Positions 1-7,659 of a DNA stretch of 26,677 nucleotides are shown piece by piece; within the stretch, counting starts at the first letter, position 1; every line of letters starts with the position of its first letter. The translations under genes and the position numbers were made by a program. The notes beneath the pieces were generated by a model that did no database searches, was not told the origin of the DNA, and saw nothing but the letters and a program-made list of their open reading frames with translations. Source of the DNA: Burkholderiales bacterium (lineage in GTDB: Bacteria; Pseudomonadota; Gammaproteobacteria; Burkholderiales; Burkholderiaceae_C); contig JAABPT010000485.1 of the NCBI GenBank assembly GCA_011391855.1, positions 1 to 26,677 of the forward strand. Reading direction: 5' to 3'.

Positions 1-991
1 GCACCTTCATCACCGCCGGAATGCCGCCGGCGCGGTGCAGGTCGATGGCCAGGTAGCGGCCGCTGGGCTTCAGGTCGCACAGCACCGGCGTGCGCTGGCG
101 CACACGCTCGAAGTCGTCGATGGACCACGGCACCTCGGCCGCATGCGCAATGGCCAGGAAGTGCAGCACGGCGTTGGTGCTGCCGCCAATGGCCATGATC
201 ACCGCCACGGCGTTTTCGATGCTTTCGCGGGTGACGATGTCGCGCGGTTTCAGGTCGGCCTTCACCGCTTCCACCAGCGCGCGCGCGGCCTGCCGCGTGT
301 GTTCGACGATCGGGTCCTCCACATTGGCCATGGTGCTGGCAAAGGGCAGGCTCATGCCCAGCGCCTCGAAGGCGGAACTCATGGTGTTGGCGGTGTACAT
401 ACCCCCGCACGAACCGCTGCCGGGGATGGCGAGGCGCTCGATCTGGCAGAAGTCCTCCTCGCTCATCTTGCCGGCACTGAACTGGCCCACCGCCTCGAAG
501 ACGCTGACGATATTCAGGTCCTGGCCCTTGTAGCGGCCGGGCAGGATGGTGCCGCCGTAGACGTAGACCGCGGGCACGTTGGCGCGCAGCATGCCCATCA
601 TGCCGCCGGGCATGTTCTTGTCGCAGCCGCCGATGACCAGCACGCCGTCCATCCACTGGCCGCCAACGCAGGTTTCCACGCAGTCGGCGATGACCTCGCG
701 CGAGACCAGGCTGTACTTCATGCCCTCGGTGCCCATGGCCATGCCGTCGCTGATGGTGGGCGTGCCGAAGACCTGCGGGTTGGCGCCGCAGGCCTTCAGT
801 TCTTCGTTGGCCGCGTCGGCCAGCCGCTGCAAGCCCGAATTGCAGGGCGTGATGGTGCTGTGGCCGTTGGCAATGCCGATCATCGGCTTGCCGAAGTCGG
901 TTTCCTGGTAGCCCATGGCGTAGTACATGGACCGGTTGGGCGCGCGTGCCACGCCTTCGGTGATGTTCTTGGAACGGCGGTTGAAACTCAT
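1..991 (-). CDS. ilvD: Dihydroxy-acid dehydratase, 5' part (runs off left edge)
   Basis: Dehydrates 2,3-dihydroxy-3-methylvalerate and 2,3-dihydroxyisovalerate to the 2-oxo acids in isoleucine and valine synthesis; a cytoplasmic Fe-S enzyme. The reverse-strand translation begins MSFNRRSKNITEGVARAP and gives about 330 residues of a family that usually has about 560, so the C-terminal part lies outside the window. Three family cysteines for the Fe-S cluster are present: Cys50 (TITPCNSG), Cys123 (GGCDKNMPGG) and Cys195 (GSGSCGGMYTANTM). The ATG at 991-989 is preceded by a GGAGG ribosome site (complement of 998-1002). The gene diverges from lgt across 137 bp. The frame is open to base 1, with no damage seen. 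Confidence 0.97.
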   Translation of the reverse strand, partial: MSFNRRSKNITEGVARAPNRSMYYAMGYQETDFGKPMIGIANGHSTITPCNSGLQRLADAANEELKACGANPQVFGTPTISDGMAMGTEGMKYSLVSREVIADCVETCVGGQWMDGVLVIGGCDKNMPGGMMGMLRANVPAVYVYGGTILPGRYKGQDLNIVSVFEAVGQFSAGKMSEEDFCQIERLAIPGSGSCGGMYTANTMSSAFEALGMSLPFASTMANVEDPIVEHTRQAARALVEAVKADLKPRDIVTRESIENAVAVIMAIGGSTNAVLHFLAIAHAAEVPWSIDDFERVRQRTPVLCDLKPSGRYLAIDLHRAGGIPAVMKV

Positions 992-1046
992 GAGCGGCCT
1001 CCGGGGCGGTGGTTCGGGTCTTGTTCAGAAGTGTATCGAGCCGCCA

Positions 1047-1099
1047 CACCCGGCACGGACACCCGGCACGGACAACCAGCAGGCGCACCCGGCATGGAC
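1047..1099. repeat. Degenerate 13-bp tandem repeat between ilvD and lgt
   Basis: The unit ACCCGGCAYGGAC occurs at 1048-1060, 1061-1073 and 1087-1099. The third copy is in register, exactly two units (26 bp) after the second, so the intervening 1074-1086 is probably a decayed fourth unit. It lies in the divergent ilvD-lgt promoter region. Function is unknown; it may simply be replication slippage. Confidence 0.7.
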
Positions 1100-1128
1100 A
1101 ATCGGCGGCTGGCAAAGGAGCCCCATCG

Positions 1129-1935
1129 ATGCTCGTTCATCCCCAGTTCGACCCCGTCGCCTTGTCGCTCGGACCGCTGCAGGTCCACTGGTACGGCCTG
1201 ACCTACCTGGCCGCCTTCGGCCTGTTCCTGTTCCTGGCCATGCGCCGGGTGCAACGGCCCCACTTCGCCGCTGCGGGCTGGACGCGGCGCGACGTGGAGG
1301 ACATGCTGTTCCTGGGCGTGCTCGGGGTGGTGGTGGGCGGACGCATCGGCTACGCGCTCTTCTACAAGCCGGGCGAGTACCTGGCCGACCCACTGCAGAT
1401 CTTGATGGTGTGGAAGGGCGGCATGTCCTTCCATGGCGGGCTGCTGGGCGTGATCGCGGCCATGGCATGGTTTGCGCGCTCGCGCCAGCGGCCCTTCCTG
1501 CAGGTGATGGACGTGGTGGCGCCCTGCGTGCCCACCGGACTGGCGGCCGGGCGCATCGGCAACTTCATCAACGGCGAACTGTGGGGCCGCGCTGCCGACC
1601 CGACACTGCCCTGGGCGATGATCTTTCCGCAAAGCGGCAGCAACCTGCCGCGCCACCCTTCGCAGCTGTACCAGTTTGCGCTGGAAGGGCTGCTGCTCTT
1701 CGCACTGCTGTGGTGGTACGGCCAGCGTGAACGCGCGCAAGGGCAGGTGGCGGCGGCCTTCGTCTTCGGTTACGGCGTGCTGCGCTTCGTGGCCGAATAT
1801 TTCCGCGAACCCGACAGCTTCCTGGGCTTGCTGGCGCTGGGCATGAGCATGGGGCAATGGCTGTGCCTGCCCATGATCGCCGCCGGCGCGCTGCTGTGGT
1901 GGTGGTGCGGACGCGCCGCGGCGTCGCTACGATAG
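1129..1935 (+). CDS. lgt: Prolipoprotein diacylglyceryl transferase
   Basis: Inner-membrane enzyme that moves diacylglycerol from phosphatidylglycerol to the lipobox cysteine of prelipoproteins, the first step of lipoprotein maturation. The product is 268 aa, a normal length, with about seven hydrophobic segments starting near residue 20. Family motifs are visible: GGMSFHGGLLG with His102, and GRIGNFINGELWG at 141-153 containing Arg142, Asn145 and Glu150, which match the essential residues of the E. coli enzyme. I chose the ATG at 1129 because AAAGGAG ends 8 nt upstream and the protein starts MLVHPQFDPVAL as in relatives; the frame extends upstream but only through the repeat region. dnaQ begins 5 nt after the stop, so the two are probably cotranscribed. 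Confidence 0.97.
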   Translation: MLVHPQFDPVALSLGPLQVHWYGLTYLAAFGLFLFLAMRRVQRPHFAAAGWTRRDVEDMLFLGVLGVVVGGRIGYALFYKPGEYLADPLQILMVWKGGMSFHGGLLGVIAAMAWFARSRQRPFLQVMDVVAPCVPTGLAAGRIGNFINGELWGRAADPTLPWAMIFPQSGSNLPRHPSQLYQFALEGLLLFALLWWYGQRERAQGQVAAAFVFGYGVLRFVAEYFREPDSFLGLLALGMSMGQWLCLPMIAAGALLWWWCGRAAASLR

Positions 1936-1940
1936 GCGCC

Positions 1941-2666
1941 ATGCGACAAGTTTTCCTGGACACCGAAACCACCGGCCTGAAGGTGGCCGAAGGCGACCGG
2001 CTGATCGAGATCGGCTGCATCGAGATGATCGACCGGCGGCCCACCGGGCGCCGCCTGCATCACTATGTGAATCCGCAGCGGCCCAGCCATCCCGACGCCG
2101 TTCGCGTGCACGGCATCACCGACGACTTCCTGGCCGACAAGCCGCTGTTCGACGCCGTCGCCCACGAGCTGCTGGAGTTCGTGCGCGAGGCCGACGTCGT
2201 GATCCACAACGCGGCCTTCGACGTGGGCTTCATCGACGCCGAGCTCGAACGCCTGGGCCTGCCGCGGCTGGCCGAACATGCCGGCGGCATCACCGACAGC
2301 CTGACGCTGGCACGCGAGCTTTTCCCCGGCAAGCACAACAGCCTGGACGCGCTGTGCAAGCGGCTGGAAGTGGACAACTCGCAGCGCGAACTGCACGGCG
2401 CGCTGCTCGACGCCGGCCTGCTGGCCGAGGTTTACCTGCGCATGACGCGCGGCCAGAAGTCGCTGGTGATCGATGCCGACGAAGGCGAGGGCCCTCATAT
2501 GGCCAACGGCGCCGTTGATCTGTGCGAATTCGAGCTTTCGGTGCTGTGCGTCAGCGACGAGGAAGAGGCCGCCCACGAGGCCGTGCTGGCCGAGATCGAC
2601 AAGGCCAGCAACGGGCGGACCGTTTGGCGGCCGGCGCCAGCTGCTGTCGCTGCGGCAGCGGCTTGA
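1941..2666 (+). CDS. dnaQ: DNA polymerase III epsilon subunit (3'-5' proofreading exonuclease)
   Basis: Proofreading subunit of the replicative polymerase core, 241 aa, cytoplasmic. The DEDDh exonuclease motifs are complete: Exo I DTETTG with Asp7 and Glu9, Exo II IHNAAFDVGF with Asp94, and Exo III with His152 and Asp157 (LHGALLDA). These match the catalytic set of E. coli epsilon. The C-terminal tail after about residue 175 is acidic and then Ala/Pro-rich, consistent with the variable linker that binds the alpha subunit. The ATG lies 5 nt after the lgt stop, so translation is probably coupled. The tRNA-Val gene follows 63 bp downstream. No anomalies seen. Confidence 0.97.
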   Translation: MRQVFLDTETTGLKVAEGDRLIEIGCIEMIDRRPTGRRLHHYVNPQRPSHPDAVRVHGITDDFLADKPLFDAVAHELLEFVREADVVIHNAAFDVGFIDAELERLGLPRLAEHAGGITDSLTLARELFPGKHNSLDALCKRLEVDNSQRELHGALLDAGLLAEVYLRMTRGQKSLVIDADEGEGPHMANGAVDLCEFELSVLCVSDEEEAAHEAVLAEIDKASNGRTVWRPAPAAVAAAAA

Positions 2667-2729
2667 AGCGGTGGCATAATTCGAGGCTTGCCGGAACGCG
2701 GCCGCCTGAGAGCCAGGCAGCAGGATTCC

Positions 2730-2804
2730 GGGCGGTTAGCTCAGCGGTAGAGCACTGCCTTCACACGGCAGGGGTCGCAGGTTCGAACCCTGCACCGCCC
2801 ACCA
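2730..2804 (+). tRNA. tRNA-Val (anticodon CAC)
   Basis: A full cloverleaf can be folded. The acceptor stem GGGCGGT pairs with ACCGCCC, the D arm is GCTC/GAGC, the anticodon stem CTGCC/GGCAG holds the loop TTCACAC with anticodon CAC (reads GUG, valine), and the T arm is GCAGG-TTCGAAC-CCTGC. The discriminator is A and the 3' CCA is encoded. An intrinsic terminator follows within 10 nt. A foreign-looking hipBA module lies just downstream, as is common beside tRNA genes used as integration sites, but I found no second copy of the tRNA 3' end in the window. Confidence 0.97.
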
Positions 2805-2813
2805 AGCATCAGG

Positions 2814-2846
2814 CCCCGTAAGTCGATGATTTGCGGGGTTTTTTGT
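2814..2846 (+). terminator. Intrinsic terminator after tRNA-Val
   Basis: CCCCGTAA at 2814-2821 pairs with TTGCGGGG at 2831-2838 (one G-U pair) around a 9-nt loop, followed by six T residues and further T-rich sequence. This is a textbook Rho-independent terminator for the tRNA transcript. Confidence 0.9.
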
Positions 2847-2933
2847 TTTACCGGTCGTTCCCGATGTGACCTGTGTTGGCCTGTTTGGGCCACGCAGTCG
2901 CGCATGCGCCAAATCTGCGCCACTGAACTCTGA

Positions 2934-3200
2934 TCCCGCCGCAAGGCGTCAAGCGGAGTTCATCCCTTAGCTGGCATCCGTAAGCGTTCGCCGTCGCGCT
3001 TCGTCGTCGACAAGGACACCGCCAACGCGGCCGTCTTCGACACCCTCAGGCAGTCCGTCGCGGCCGCCCATGCCCTGGTGGCTCAGGGCGCCATGCTCGG
3101 CTTCGTCCAGGAACCCAGGAAGGGGCTGGCCATCGGCCTCGGGACGGCCCTTGTCGAGCGGGTGCCCGAGGGCAGCCTGGGAGGTCGACCCGCATCTTGA
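2934..3200 (+). pseudogene. 3' coding remnant of an unknown gene upstream of hipBA
   Basis: The stretch from an in-frame TGA at 2931 to the TGA at 3198-3200 is open for 88 codons. From about 2990 its codons are strongly GC-ending, as in real genes here. The protein reads like a genuine C-terminal piece (for example SRFVVDKDTANAAVFDTL and ALVAQGAMLGFVQEP) but has no plausible start codon or ribosome site, so it is more likely a truncated relic than a gene. I do not recognise the family. Its stop overlaps the predicted -35 element of the downstream hipB-like gene. It sits between the tRNA terminator and the toxin-antitoxin module, a usual place for island debris. Confidence 0.35.
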
Positions 3201-3225
3201 CTTTGCGAGGCAGGACTTTTAATAT
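3197..3225 (+). promoter_or_regulatory. Predicted sigma-70 promoter of the hipBA module
   Basis: TTGACT at 3197-3202 (5 of 6 to the -35 consensus) and TAATAT at 3220-3225 (4 of 6 to the -10 consensus) are separated by 17 bp, the optimal spacing. The local sequence is markedly more AT-rich than its surroundings. The start codon of the hipB-like gene is at 3264. Confidence 0.5.
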
Positions 3226-3247
3226 GTGTTTGCGCAAGCATTAAAAG
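3216..3247. promoter_or_regulatory. Inverted repeat overlapping the -10 region: candidate HipB operator
   Basis: Perfect 8-bp arms CTTTTAAT (3216-3223) and ATTAAAAG (3240-3247) are separated by 16 bp and cover the predicted -10 element. HipB-type repressors bind inverted repeats in their own promoter, so this is the natural candidate for autoregulation. An internal TTGCGCAA palindrome (3230-3237) has a different centre and may be unrelated. Confidence 0.5.
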
Positions 3248-3263
3248 CCTCAATGATTCCACA

Positions 3264-3581
3264 ATGAAGACTTCTGCATCCCGCGCCATGCTGCCACTTC
3301 CTGCGGAGGACGCGCTGGTGCGGTTGGGTGGCCGCATCAACCGAGCGCGGCGTGCGCGCATGCTCACGCAGTCCGACTTGGCGTCCAAGTCGGGCGTCAG
3401 TCTGAGCACCCTGTCGGCCATCGAGTCAGGCTCGCCGACCGTGCAGATGGGCTTCTACCTGGGCGTGCTGTTCGCGCTGGACGTGCTCGACGGACTCGAC
3501 AAGGTCGCCGTGCTCGCCGATGACCCCGCCCTCGTGAACCGACTCAGCGAAGACCTGCTGCCCAGGCGGGTGCGGAGGTAG
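3264..3581 (+). CDS. HipB-like XRE-family transcriptional regulator (antitoxin)
   Basis: A 105-aa protein with a lambda-repressor-type helix-turn-helix at about residues 20-72; the recognition segment TQSDLASKSGVSLSTLSAIESG is near 35-56. It lies 2 nt upstream of a HipA-like kinase. In known hipBA modules HipB binds HipA, neutralises it and represses the operon, so the same role is inferred here. It is slightly longer than E. coli HipB (88 aa). The ATG at 3264 lacks a clear ribosome site; an ATG at 3288 (MLPLPAED) is an alternative start. The promoter and a palindrome lie just upstream. Confidence 0.85.
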   Translation: MKTSASRAMLPLPAEDALVRLGGRINRARRARMLTQSDLASKSGVSLSTLSAIESGSPTVQMGFYLGVLFALDVLDGLDKVAVLADDPALVNRLSEDLLPRRVRR

Positions 3582-3583
3582 AG

Positions 3584-4858
3584 ATGGCTGACGCCGTCAC
3601 CAAGCCCGTGTGGGTGTGGGCCGCGGGCGCCGTCGAGCCGGTGCGATGCGGCTCCTTCACCTGGCGTGAGGGACTGGGCGAGTTCACCTACGACCGCGAC
3701 TTCATGGCCAGCGACGGCGCCACGCCCTTGGACCCGGTCAACCTGCCCTTCACGCGTGCACTTCGGCCGCACCGCGAGACCCGGCAGAAGGGCCTCTTCG
3801 GCGTGCTCCGCGACGCCTCTCCCGAGGGCTATGGCCTGTCGATGCTCGAGAACATCGAAGGTCGCGCGCTGAACCCGATGGACCGGCTCGAGGTCTCCCT
3901 TGGCGACGGTGTGGGTGCCATCGAGGTCTGCGACGACATCCAGCGCAAGGTCGCGTTTCAGCCGATACCGTTGGATCACTGTCTCGAGAGGCTCGCCGAC
4001 ACGCCGGAGGGCGTCGCGCCCAGCCGCGTCGTCCGCGACCTGCATGGCGTTGTCGGCACGACGCTCGGCGGCGAGCGGCCGAAGCTGACCGTGACGCACC
4101 GCGGCCAGCTTTGGATTGCCAAGCTGCAGGACCGCGGCGACGCTCCGAACTCACCCTTGCGCGAATACCTCGCCATGAGGTCGGCCCGCGCCTGCGGCGT
4201 CGATGCGGCCGCTGTCGAATTCTGGCGCGCCGGGCTGCATCAAGTCGTCGCTGTGCAGCGGTTCGATCGCCTGGTGCGCGACGACCAGCGGGTGCTGCGA
4301 CACGTTTTCGCCAGCGCGCACACGATGCTGCGGCTGGACAGCGCGGCGACGCGAGGGGACCCTCAGCGCTCCTACCCGTACCTTTGCGCAGAGCTTCAAC
4401 GCTGGTGTGGCGCCGACGGAGCCGACGTGCTCGGGATGAAAAGGGAGTTGTGGCGGCGAATGGCATTCAACGCCATCTGCGGCAACGGCGACGACCATCC
4501 GCGCAACCACGGCGTGCTTTGCGCCGCAGGCCGCTGGTCGCTCTCTCCGGCCTACGACATTGCCCCGTACATCACCTTCGGCGGGTCGCTGGCCATGAGC
4601 ATCACGCGTGGCGGGCACATGCAGGCCGCGCGTTGGGCGCTTCTGCGCGACTGCGAAACCTTCGGCTACTCCGAAGAGGAAGGTCAACACTTCATCGACC
4701 AGGCCATCGGAACCCTGATGCACACCTGGGAGGCCGAGCGCTCCGCGCTGGGCTATAAGGCCGACGACGCTCCAACGCCGACGCCCGAGACGTGGCTCGA
4801 CGCGGCGCCGCCGGCGGACCTGGCACCCAAGCGTCGCCCGCGCGCGCGGCGGCGCTGA
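3584..4858 (+). CDS. hipA: HipA-like serine/threonine kinase toxin
   Basis: A 424-aa HipA-family kinase. In studied members such proteins phosphorylate targets such as glutamyl-tRNA synthetase and induce growth arrest; the target here is unknown. Residues visible: GTTLGGERPK at 159-167 as the nucleotide/regulatory loop, WIAKL with Lys180 as the likely ATP-binding lysine, NGDDHPRN at 301-308 with catalytic Asp303 and Asn308, and LSPAYDIAP with metal-binding Asp325. The set is complete, so the kinase is probably active. The N-terminal 110 residues correspond to the usual HipA N-terminal subdomain. The tail is basic (PKRRPRARRR). A GGAGG site precedes the ATG, 2 nt after the hipB-like stop, so they form one operon. 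Its position after tRNA-Val suggests horizontal acquisition. Confidence 0.9.
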   Translation: MADAVTKPVWVWAAGAVEPVRCGSFTWREGLGEFTYDRDFMASDGATPLDPVNLPFTRALRPHRETRQKGLFGVLRDASPEGYGLSMLENIEGRALNPMDRLEVSLGDGVGAIEVCDDIQRKVAFQPIPLDHCLERLADTPEGVAPSRVVRDLHGVVGTTLGGERPKLTVTHRGQLWIAKLQDRGDAPNSPLREYLAMRSARACGVDAAAVEFWRAGLHQVVAVQRFDRLVRDDQRVLRHVFASAHTMLRLDSAATRGDPQRSYPYLCAELQRWCGADGADVLGMKRELWRRMAFNAICGNGDDHPRNHGVLCAAGRWSLSPAYDIAPYITFGGSLAMSITRGGHMQAARWALLRDCETFGYSEEEGQHFIDQAIGTLMHTWEAERSALGYKADDAPTPTPETWLDAAPPADLAPKRRPRARRR

Positions 4859-5145
4859 CCCACCCAGACACATGGCTGGCAATGATGGGGTCCAACTCAC
4901 TGAAAACTGCGCCGGCGAAGGCCCGCATCGTGTGCGCTGAATACGCGTTGCCGACCGCCGCGGTGGACAGCACCGCGCCGCAGGCGTGTGGACAAGGGCA
5001 TGGAAAGTGGGTGGCCGGAGCGGCTCAAGAACGATGGCGGGTTTGAATCGGAGACCAGGGCACCGTTGAACTGGAAGCGGCTGCAGATTTCAGAGGAAGA
5101 CGCGGTTGCCGAACAGGTCGGCCACCATCACTGCCGAGTCGGGTC
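4859..5145. other. Intergenic stretch without a supported gene
   Basis: 287 bp between hipA and the nitroreductase-type gene, which point towards each other. Short open frames exist on both strands but none has a ribosome site or recognisable motif. A short minus-strand frame (about 5090-5145, reading MVADLFGNRVFL before its stop) could be a tiny relic; I could not assign it. Confidence 0.5.
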
Positions 5146-5826
5146 TCAGCGGCGCCGCGATGCAGGCACCAGCATCACGGCGACCGCGGGCAGGCCGACG
5201 GTCTGCGCCAGCAGCAACTGCTGGTCGGCGCCCAGGCCCATGGCGCGCGCCAGCGCGTCGCGGTCGAACCAGGCCCGGATCACCGTGGCCAGGCCGGCCG
5301 ATGCGCAGTACAGGTAGACGTTCTGCGCCATGGCGCCCGCGGCAGCGTAGGCATAGGCCTCGCGCATCGCGGCCGGCACCAGGTGCATGCGCGAGTGATC
5401 GGCCACGTAGACCAGGTCCAACGGCGCGGTGTCGACGAAGTCCTGGTAGCCGGTGACGCGGCGCACGTCGGTGGCGGCGGCAAGCTGCAGTTCATGCGCC
5501 GCCGGCTCGTAGCGGTACAGGCCATGCGGAAGCGCTACGTAGAGCAGCACTTCCTGGGCATTCATGGCGCTGGGCGCGGTGCGACCACCGAGTGCCGGGC
5601 GGTTGATGCCGGCTGCGGCCCACAGCAACTCGGACAGCTGCTGCTTGCGCAGCGCCCGGGGCGCAAATTCGCGCTGCGACTGGCGCTGGCGCAGCACCTC
5701 CATCAGCGACAGCCCGCCGCGGTGCCGCGGCGGCGGCAGCGCCAGGTTGGCGGTGGCGTCGCCCAGCGGCGGCTGCGGGTTGAGCTGCCCCATCAGGCCC
5801 AAGGCCAGCTTGGTGAGCGTGTTCAC
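5146..5826 (-). CDS. Nitroreductase-family / SagB-type oxidoreductase
   Basis: A 226-aa protein of the flavin-dependent nitroreductase fold, closest in appearance to the SagB/ThcOx-like subgroup. Visible signatures are the RQSQREF segment near residue 48, LSELLWAAAGINRP, the GLYRYEP segment and AAGAMAQNVYLYCASAGLATVIRAWFD near 160-190, which in this family shapes the FMN and substrate pockets. The physiological substrate is unknown. The start is GTG at 5826, preceded by GGGAGGG 7 nt upstream. The hydrophobic N-terminus (LTKLALGLMGQL) could be a weak membrane or export segment. It lies 65 bp after the GlcG/HbpS-family gene on the same strand and may share its transcript. Confidence 0.85.
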   Translation of the reverse strand: MNTLTKLALGLMGQLNPQPPLGDATANLALPPPRHRGGLSLMEVLRQRQSQREFAPRALRKQQLSELLWAAAGINRPALGGRTAPSAMNAQEVLLYVALPHGLYRYEPAAHELQLAAATDVRRVTGYQDFVDTAPLDLVYVADHSRMHLVPAAMREAYAYAAAGAMAQNVYLYCASAGLATVIRAWFDRDALARAMGLGADQQLLLAQTVGLPAVAVMLVPASRRR

Positions 5827-5891
5827 GGCCGTGCCCTCCCGCTGCGGCTGCGTGCGGCGCGGCGCCGGGCCGCTACCGCCCCGCAGGCCGG

Positions 5892-6398
5892 CTACATCTC
5901 GATCTCGTCCTTGATGGCAGCGATGCCGGCCTTGGCGCAGGCGTCATCGGCGTCGCCGGTGGGCGCGCCGGAGACGCCGATGCCACCGACGATGGAACCA
6001 CCGGCCTCGATCGGCATGCCACCGCCCACGCCCACGAAACGCGGCAGCTGGCGGATGCCCGAACTGGGCTGGCCGGCCTGCGTGGCGCGCGCCAGATCGG
6101 TGGTCGGCGTGCGGAAGCTGACGGCGGTCCAGGCCTTGTTGGTGGCCGTCTCCGGCGTGTGCGCACCGGCGAAGCGGTCGCGGATCATGGCCTGCGCCAG
6201 GCCCGAGCGGTCGACCACCGCCACCGCGACCTGGTAGCCCAGCCGGCGGCATTCGACCAGCGCCGCCTGGGTGGCCTTCAGTGCCGATTCGGGCGTGAGC
6301 ACGCGAATGGTGTGGGTGCCGGATGCGGGCTGCGCCGAAGCGGCACAAGCGAAGACGAGGCCGGCGGCAGCCAGCGCACAACGAGCGGTGAGTTTCAT
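5892..6398 (-). CDS. Secreted GlcG/HbpS (DUF336) family protein
   Basis: A 168-aa protein with a clear signal peptide (cleavage near ACAASA-Q, residues 22-23). The mature part is a GlcG/HbpS-type domain: LTPESALKATQAALVECRRLGYQVAVAVVD, the FAGAHTPETATNKAWTA block and a glycine-rich GVGGGMPI...GGIGVSG core. HbpS-like members bind haem or act as accessory sensors and GlcG accompanies glycolate genes; neither context is present, so the role is open. The ATG at 6398 has GGAG 8 nt upstream. It lies between an MBL-fold hydrolase (111 bp upstream) and the nitroreductase, all on the same strand. Confidence 0.88.
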   Translation of the reverse strand: MKLTARCALAAAGLVFACAASAQPASGTHTIRVLTPESALKATQAALVECRRLGYQVAVAVVDRSGLAQAMIRDRFAGAHTPETATNKAWTAVSFRTPTTDLARATQAGQPSSGIRQLPRFVGVGGGMPIEAGGSIVGGIGVSGAPTGDADDACAKAGIAAIKDEIEM

Positions 6399-6509
6399 GG
6401 CGGTGTCTCCAGGCAGGTGGTCGAACGGAAACCGATGTTGCACCCAAGGCACTGGCCCTGACTTGCGATCCATCAAGCCGCGGCGCAGGCAACGCGGCCG
6501 GCGCGGCGC

Positions 6510-7436
6510 TCAGGCGTCGTGCAGCACGCCGTCTTGGCGCGCCAGCGCGCCGGCCGCCAGCAGCTCGGCCACCAGGCGTTCGGCGAAGGCTGGCAGCGTG
6601 CCTTCGGGCCGGTCCAGCCGCTGCCAGATCGTCCGGCACAGTTCAGTGGTGCTGAACCAGCGCAGGAAGTCGGCCCAGAGCTGTTGCCCTTCCTCCATCA
6701 GGTGGTACTTCACCAGCACCTTGGCTGCGTGCCGGGCATGGCGGGCGGGGTCGCCGCGAAACCCGTCCAGCCGCCGCCGTGCGCGCTGCAGCGCGGCGGC
6801 CACGTCGCCGAACGGCGCACCGTGGCCGGGGATCACCCAGCGCGCGCCGAGCGAATCGATCAGGTCGAGCACGCGCGCCACTTCGTCGAAGGCGTCCTCG
6901 CCCTCCAGTTCGGGAAAGACAACGCCGAAGCCGTTCTCCCACAGCGCGTCGGCGCTGACGAGCACGCCTTCACGGTCGTCGAAAAGCACCAGCGAGTGCG
7001 GGTCGTGCCCCGGTGCGGCCAGCGCTGTCCAGCGGCGGCCGCCGGCGAGCAGCACCTGGCCGGGTTCCAGGCGCGCGTCGGGCACGAAGCGTTCGCAGCG
7101 CTGACCCGTGGGGCGGTAGCTCAGTGCCTGCTCGTCCCAGGCCCGCGCTGCCGCCCACTGGCCGGGCGGAACCGTGATGGTGCCGCCGAACGAGCGCTGC
7201 ACCGCAGCGTTGCCGCCGCAATGGTCGGAGTGCAGGTGGGTGTTGATGAGCCCGCCGAATGATTCGCCTTGCAGCGCATGGCGCAGCAGGGCCACCGTCT
7301 GCTCGGCGTGCCGCACGTGGCCGCTGTCGACGAGCCAGGCCGGGCTGCCTTCGCTGCCGTGCAGCAGCACGTTGTTCGAAGACAGCCAGCCGCGTTGCAG
7401 TACGGTCAGTCCTTGCAGGGCACGGGCAGGGGGCAT
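6510..7436 (-). CDS. MBL-fold metallo-hydrolase
   Basis: A 308-aa metallo-beta-lactamase-fold hydrolase. Metal ligands are visible: THLHSDHCGG with His67, His69, Asp71 and His72, then PGHDPH with His144, SADALW with Asp163 and a late PGHGAPF histidine, giving the complete two-zinc set. A C-terminal helical region with EGQQLWADFLRWF follows, as in many beta-lactamase-like/LACTB2-type proteins. The substrate cannot be told; hydrolysis of a thioester, lactone or ester is possible. The start at 7436 (MPPARALQGL) is chosen because homology-like sequence begins there; the frame runs upstream through low-quality sequence, and the ribosome site is weak. It diverges from greB across 223 bp. Confidence 0.88.
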   Translation of the reverse strand: MPPARALQGLTVLQRGWLSSNNVLLHGSEGSPAWLVDSGHVRHAEQTVALLRHALQGESFGGLINTHLHSDHCGGNAAVQRSFGGTITVPPGQWAAARAWDEQALSYRPTGQRCERFVPDARLEPGQVLLAGGRRWTALAAPGHDPHSLVLFDDREGVLVSADALWENGFGVVFPELEGEDAFDEVARVLDLIDSLGARWVIPGHGAPFGDVAAALQRARRRLDGFRGDPARHARHAAKVLVKYHLMEEGQQLWADFLRWFSTTELCRTIWQRLDRPEGTLPAFAERLVAELLAAGALARQDGVLHDA

Positions 7437-7659
7437 GGGTGGGCGACGGCGGCTTCGTGGTTCCGGGGCCCGGCATTCTTGCGTATCGGGCGCTCGCGCC
7501 ACAGCACCCGCCTGCGCGGGCGGACAGGGCGCTCGGGCAGGCGGACTGCGACAATCTCGTTCCCGATCCCGACCTCGACTCCGTGCCGCCCCCGGCCATG
7601 AACCGCCACGACCTTTGCCGCCCACGCACGGCCCCCCGGCCGAACGTAGGACCTTTGCC

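Noticed and set aside
1047..1099. Repeats considered as a CRISPR array
   Set aside because: Units are 13 bp with no regular spacers; no cas genes in the window. The same applies to the other short tandem repeats.
35..1201. A 388-codon plus-strand frame over the left edge
   Set aside because: Antisense to ilvD, whose minus-strand translation carries the three Fe-S cysteines and family motifs.
2730..5145. Searched for a direct repeat of the tRNA-Val 3' end marking the island boundary
   Set aside because: No second copy of the T-arm/acceptor sequence was seen up to the nitroreductase gene or elsewhere in the window.
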